This document shows positions 59,861 to 64,000 of a stretch of 64,000 nt of DNA, in pieces. The stretch spans positions 17,663,117-17,727,116 of the forward strand of contig NC_049979.1 in assembly GCF_000003815.2 (NCBI RefSeq), given 5' to 3'. The DNA comes from Branchiostoma floridae (lineage: Eukaryota > Chordata > Leptocardii > Amphioxiformes > Branchiostomatidae). Made by a program: the position numbers and the translations under genes. The number at the start of each line of letters is the position of its first letter. The stretch's first letter is position 1. The notes beneath the pieces were generated by a model. That model made no database searches. It worked only from the letters and a program-made list of their open reading frames with translations, and had not been told where the DNA came from.

Positions 59861-61141
59861 TGTATGGATGGGTTTCTGACCTACATATTAAAGGGGGTAA
59901 AGTCTGTGCATAGTCTTTGCTGTGCATAGTCGGAATTTAAATACTAGATTCATAGATTATCACTGATTACTGTTTTTACCACTGGTGCTCAGCAGCTAGT
60001 AAAGAAATATGCTCTTATTTTCTCATTTCGTGGTGATGTCATGTGGAGTCAATAACACAAGTTTCTTAATGTATTTGCCTGTGAGGAGAAAACCTCTCGG
60101 GGTCCTCTGACTTTGGTTAGTTGTAAACCTGCCTTGAGGGTAGAGAATATTGCCATCTGCATGTGTATAATAGAGTTCATCTAAAAAACAATCTGTCGGG
60201 AATAAGCCATTTGCGAATCATTTTCCTGTAAACCACCTCTCAACATAGAAATAATGTTACATGTCTACAGGGGATGATATGTAAATGCCTTTGTTATCTA
60301 ACGTATGGTCTTCCTATAGGCAATTTCATGGGTCATGTTGTAGCATGGCCAAAGTGATGGTAGCTCAGCTGGTGGGCATGTCATGGCAGTGAGGAGGAAC
60401 AAGAAGCAGTGTGAACACTGCATGCCGAACCAAGCCACTTACTACAGGGAACATTCATCAGGGTTCAGACTGTGGTCTCAGCCTGATAACATTTTAGTGC
60501 TTTAGGGAAGACCCACTAAAAGGGTGTGTCACAGCTAGGATGGGCTTCAAGCTTCAGTGGTTTCCTCTTATATCTGTCATTAGGGAATATGCAGCAAATA
60601 AATGCACTTTCTTGACTCATGGTTTTAGATACAAGAACAGCAAACTTCGAAGTTTTGATGCGTTTCAAAAGGACTCACTGGTCATGATTTGTCAGGCTTC
60701 ATGAATGTACAGATAGTGTAGAGTGTACTTGTCATGAACATAATGTCACCTCATGGTTGGCCTGTACTGACCTGGAATCAAATGATGCTCCATGCTTTGC
60801 TATCTTTAAATTCACTATATGGCTAGCAACATTATCTCTGGAGTGACCTAGTCAGTTAATCAGCTAATAGCTACTCCCATCCATTATTAGGATGTATCTG
60901 TTTCACTTCATGGCTTTCAGATTTTTCTGGATCCAATATCAAAAACGAAGCCCACTATGGTAGAGTAACTACATTGTTAAGATGGCTGACTAAAAATGAC
61001 TTAATTGTATACAAAAGTTAGAATTACAAACATTGTGGCTATTCCAGGTAACATTGCATGCAGTTCACTTTTGAAATGTATATCACGCACTATCATATTT
61101 CCCCCAGATTCACACCTAAGCCAGGTTCAATTCATGGTCCT

Positions 61142-61156
61142 TGTTGTTGTTGTTGT
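61142..61156. repeat. TTG microsatellite, possible retrotransposon tail
   Basis: Five TTG units. Both retrotransposon ends in this window carry CAA/TTG runs at their 3' end, so this may be the tail of a badly truncated minus-strand copy. No coding remnant is attached. Confidence 0.6.
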
Positions 61157-62469
61157 ATAACAATCCATGACATTTTTTATTATAGCTTACAGGAGTAATG
61201 ATAAAAGCCAAAGCCAGGACCAGTTAAGTGACTTTGCACTACCTTAGGCCAGAATCCAATATGTAACGGGCAAGACTTACCATTCAGATAGGAGTAATCA
61301 GTGATTGATGGAGCTGTAAAGAGTTAATGGAACGTGAGAGTGTCACGTATACACACTGATGGACCACTGATGGTATTACCTGAGAGAGGTCAAGTTCCTA
61401 ATGGGTAATTTCAAACCAACATAGTCAGGCCGTTCTCAGGTAACTACTTGGACTATGTGTGAAGAAGGAAGAAAAAACGAAGAAGGAAGGTCATAAGAGT
61501 AATGAGAGAAATCTAACACTTCCCAAATCAATTCTATATGCTTAAGTCACTTTAAAAGTGTGACATACTAACCTACTTTTCCTGGCATAAGCATAATCCT
61601 TCAAACATTGTAATTAAAGTGACAAAGCCTTTGAGTGCTGAAGTAATCTGGACTGGTGTTTTTGATGTGATGAAAGAAATCAATACAAGACACACATGTA
61701 ATTTGTGTTTCGTGATTTTGCAATTTCTGTTTTGGGAATCTCCCAGTTTTTCGACTAAATAAGATATAGTTATGTTACACATTATCAAAGCAATAACAAT
61801 GTTTTTTTCAAAGCCTGATTTGTTTAAAGCATTGTCTTACACTGTATTTTATCTACAAAATTTTATGATGCATTTGATCTGGCTCAATACTGTGTTCTAG
61901 CACTAGCAGTAGTTATGTTTATTGGTTTTACAAACTCTATGCAACATGTTATTAGCAAATCTGTGCTTATTGCCTGGGGCTTGTGGTCTGAATGACCTAG
62001 TTGACCAGACGAAAAAAGAGATGCAAAGGAGGATTATTTCTACTACTATTACCAGCCTCTATATACAGACTGCAGTGTTAACATATGATCCCTGCCAGAT
62101 TACCATTTCCTATGTAATCAGTGACCTTAAGTTTAACTAGGGACCATGTAACCTGGGCCATGTAACCCAGGGATGCCTTTCCCTCTCAGTCATAGTGACA
62201 CCAGATTGCTGGTCACTGAACATTGTGCACCTCTCAAACTGCTGCTTCACAGCTGTAACATCATAGGTGATTTAGAACTTTTAGACCAACTTATACTTCA
62301 GAATATGAATACTGGTAAAAGATGTATGGATAGGAACCCACTGAAAAACACCATGCTGTCAATCCTTGATTTGTAGATGCCATACATTTAGTTCTGTTAT
62401 GACCATTTCCCTCATAAAAAGACCCTGAGAGATAGAGAAACTCATCCTATACTTCTTTCAGATTGTGTT

Positions 62470-62880
62470 GTTGTTGACAATCTTACTTACATACATTACA
62501 TCTTCCCCAAGTAGGCTTTAGATTAGGGCCTGTCAGTTGAGAGCATCGTCTCTTCCACTCTTCTCGATCATGGAAGATCCCCTCCTCTTCCAGTCTAACT
62601 AGTCTGCCCAGTCTGTACTTTGTCAGTATCTCCTGTATGTTGTCCCTCCATCTCTTTCTGGGTCTACCTAAGGGGCGCTTGCCCTTTGGTTTGTACTGGA
62701 GAGCTATCTTTGGGATTCTTCCCTCGTCAATTCTTTCCACATGTCCTAGCCATCTTAGGGCTGCTCTTTCTATGTCTTGTTCTATTGACGTTATGCCTAA
62801 GGTTTCTCTGTTGACAATCTGTTTGCAGAATATTTCTTGTTTCTGCTTAGTGTTGTCCAATTATTTGTCTGATGTATAAT
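62470..62880 (-). mobile_element. Non-LTR retrotransposon ORF2 C-terminal fragment
   Basis: A 125-codon open frame (62860-62483) contains RAALRWLGHVERIDEGRIPK and GKRPLGRPRKRWRDNI, the well-known segment that ends many LINE-type reverse transcriptase polyproteins, followed by a cysteine-ended tail. Reverse transcriptase and endonuclease are absent. The element ends at about 62470 in CAACAACAACA on its own strand. 5'-truncated copy; clade not assigned. It differs in sequence from the element at 29855-30445. Confidence 0.8.
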
Positions 62881-64000
62881 GATTTACTTCATAATCATGT
62901 GTCTATGAAATGAATTCCAAAGCTTGATGAATGTACACTCAACAATGTTCCACTGTATGATTTTATCTCATGTAATATTTACTGTATAAAGACACATTTT
63001 ATACTGCCATCACTCAACTTTAGCAGCAGTTATGCCAGCAGCATTTTATGACTGCCTTGAAGGGCATTGAAGGTTATGAAAGTTATTCTGGTCAAACACT
63101 TGTCTCCTAAATTACATTAGATTATGATCTATGGGTAGGGCAGATTGAAACATCCTCCATCCATTATCCCACACTAAAGATGCACAGCTATCCTATAGGA
63201 TTGTCCCTGTTGTGTTGAACTTGCCTGGGAGCCATTTAGATGAGTGCTCCATCCAATGGTATTCTCACTAGCTTGTCAGATATCAACTATCAGAGCAGAC
63301 AGGAAAGTTACAAAGACAGAACCCAGGCTGGTGCTGAAGCAACTAATTAACAGGTTTATTTGGAGAGCCAGCAGGTTATATGTCACCTCTGAGACCATTA
63401 TAATCATATTATCTTAATCTGGGCATTGTTTCATGATTGGTTCAACATATTTGATGTTCAGGATTTCTTTCTGCAGTATTGTACCAGGTATACAAAACTG
63501 TAAATAAAACTAGACTATAAGTATACTGTTGATAGAGTTAGGTGTAATTTACCCTCAAAGAATTTAAAAAATTGTAACATGAATACCTCTTGTTACTTGA
63601 TTGATGACACACTAGCTATGTCCTTTGAATTTTTTGTTGTATTGGGAGATTAAACCATTGTCAGTATAGCGCTGATGTATGGTGGCCACTAAAGCAAGTA
63701 CCACAGTAATTACTTATGGCCCACATTCATTTCTCCAACTTTCAATGAAAGGTCACTTGAGGTCATCCCAGACAAGGATAACTGATGAGTAGCAGGCCTG
63801 TCCCTTGGGATGAATTGGTCCTTGTTGCCAGCTAAGATCATATGTCAATGTCCTTGGAATGTCCTCAGTACCTGCATGTCACATCATGCAGCAGATAAGA
63901 GTACAGGGTTCTGAAATGCACATGCAAGGACAAAACCTTTGAGAACTGATTGGAGCTAGCTGTGGTATGTTATGTTATGATTATTATCACCCCAAAACCG

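Larger units (their letters stand above)
59861..64000. other. Unresolved DPH6 intron or downstream region
   Basis: Reading the + strand for an exon continuing the second RidA-like domain found none with matching phase and motif. The stretch holds a TTG microsatellite (61142-61156), a retrotransposon remnant (62470-62880, - strand), and otherwise unremarkable AT-rich DNA. Remaining DPH6 exons probably lie to the right of the window. Confidence 0.5.

Overview
The window is eukaryotic nuclear DNA: every recognisable gene is split by GT-AG introns of about 0.1-2 kb, and exon phases join cleanly across whole proteins. The encoded proteins resemble vertebrate orthologues closely. Compact genes, short introns and many small inverted-repeat elements suggest an invertebrate chordate, most likely a lancelet (Branchiostoma). 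The organism call is inference. Two runs of N (12154-12253 and 26453-26636) are assembly gaps.

Layout, left to right: (1) adenylosuccinate synthase (ADSS, + strand, 5' end outside the window), stop at 7683. (2) NAA40/NatD, the histone H4/H2A N-alpha-acetyltransferase (- strand, 11255-14008). (3) CATSPERG, the CatSper gamma subunit (+ strand, 14417-25274), divergent from NAA40 across about 400 bp that contains a TCTCGCGAGA motif. (4) CATSPER1, a pore-forming CatSper subunit (- strand, 25519-29599), convergent with CATSPERG, with stop codons only 244 bp apart. (5) alpha-SNAP (NAPA, + strand, 31350-36028). (6) Golgin-84 (GOLGA5, - strand, 39623-46577). (7) the long form of DPH6, diphthine-ammonia ligase with RidA-like C-terminal modules (+ strand, from 47362, running past the right end), divergent from GOLGA5 across about 780 bp with a CRE-type TGACGTCA site.

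Most of these genes are unrelated housekeeping functions: purine synthesis, histone acetylation, SNARE recycling, Golgi tethering and diphthamide synthesis. The exception is the tail-to-tail pair CATSPERG-CATSPER1, which encodes two subunits of one sperm calcium-channel complex and is the most striking feature of the window. CatSper1 has the expected S4 arginine ladder and the T-x-D-x-W pore motif, but it lacks the histidine-rich N terminus of mammals.

The rest is intron and flank, holding many small repeats: MITE-like inverted-repeat elements, a tRNA-derived composite repeat, pieces of non-LTR retrotransposons, a 41-bp minisatellite (about 57.2-59.9 kb, in a DPH6 intron), and inside that minisatellite a 626-bp foldback element whose core looks like a captured promoter and start codon. 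No bacterial-type system, CRISPR array or rRNA was seen.
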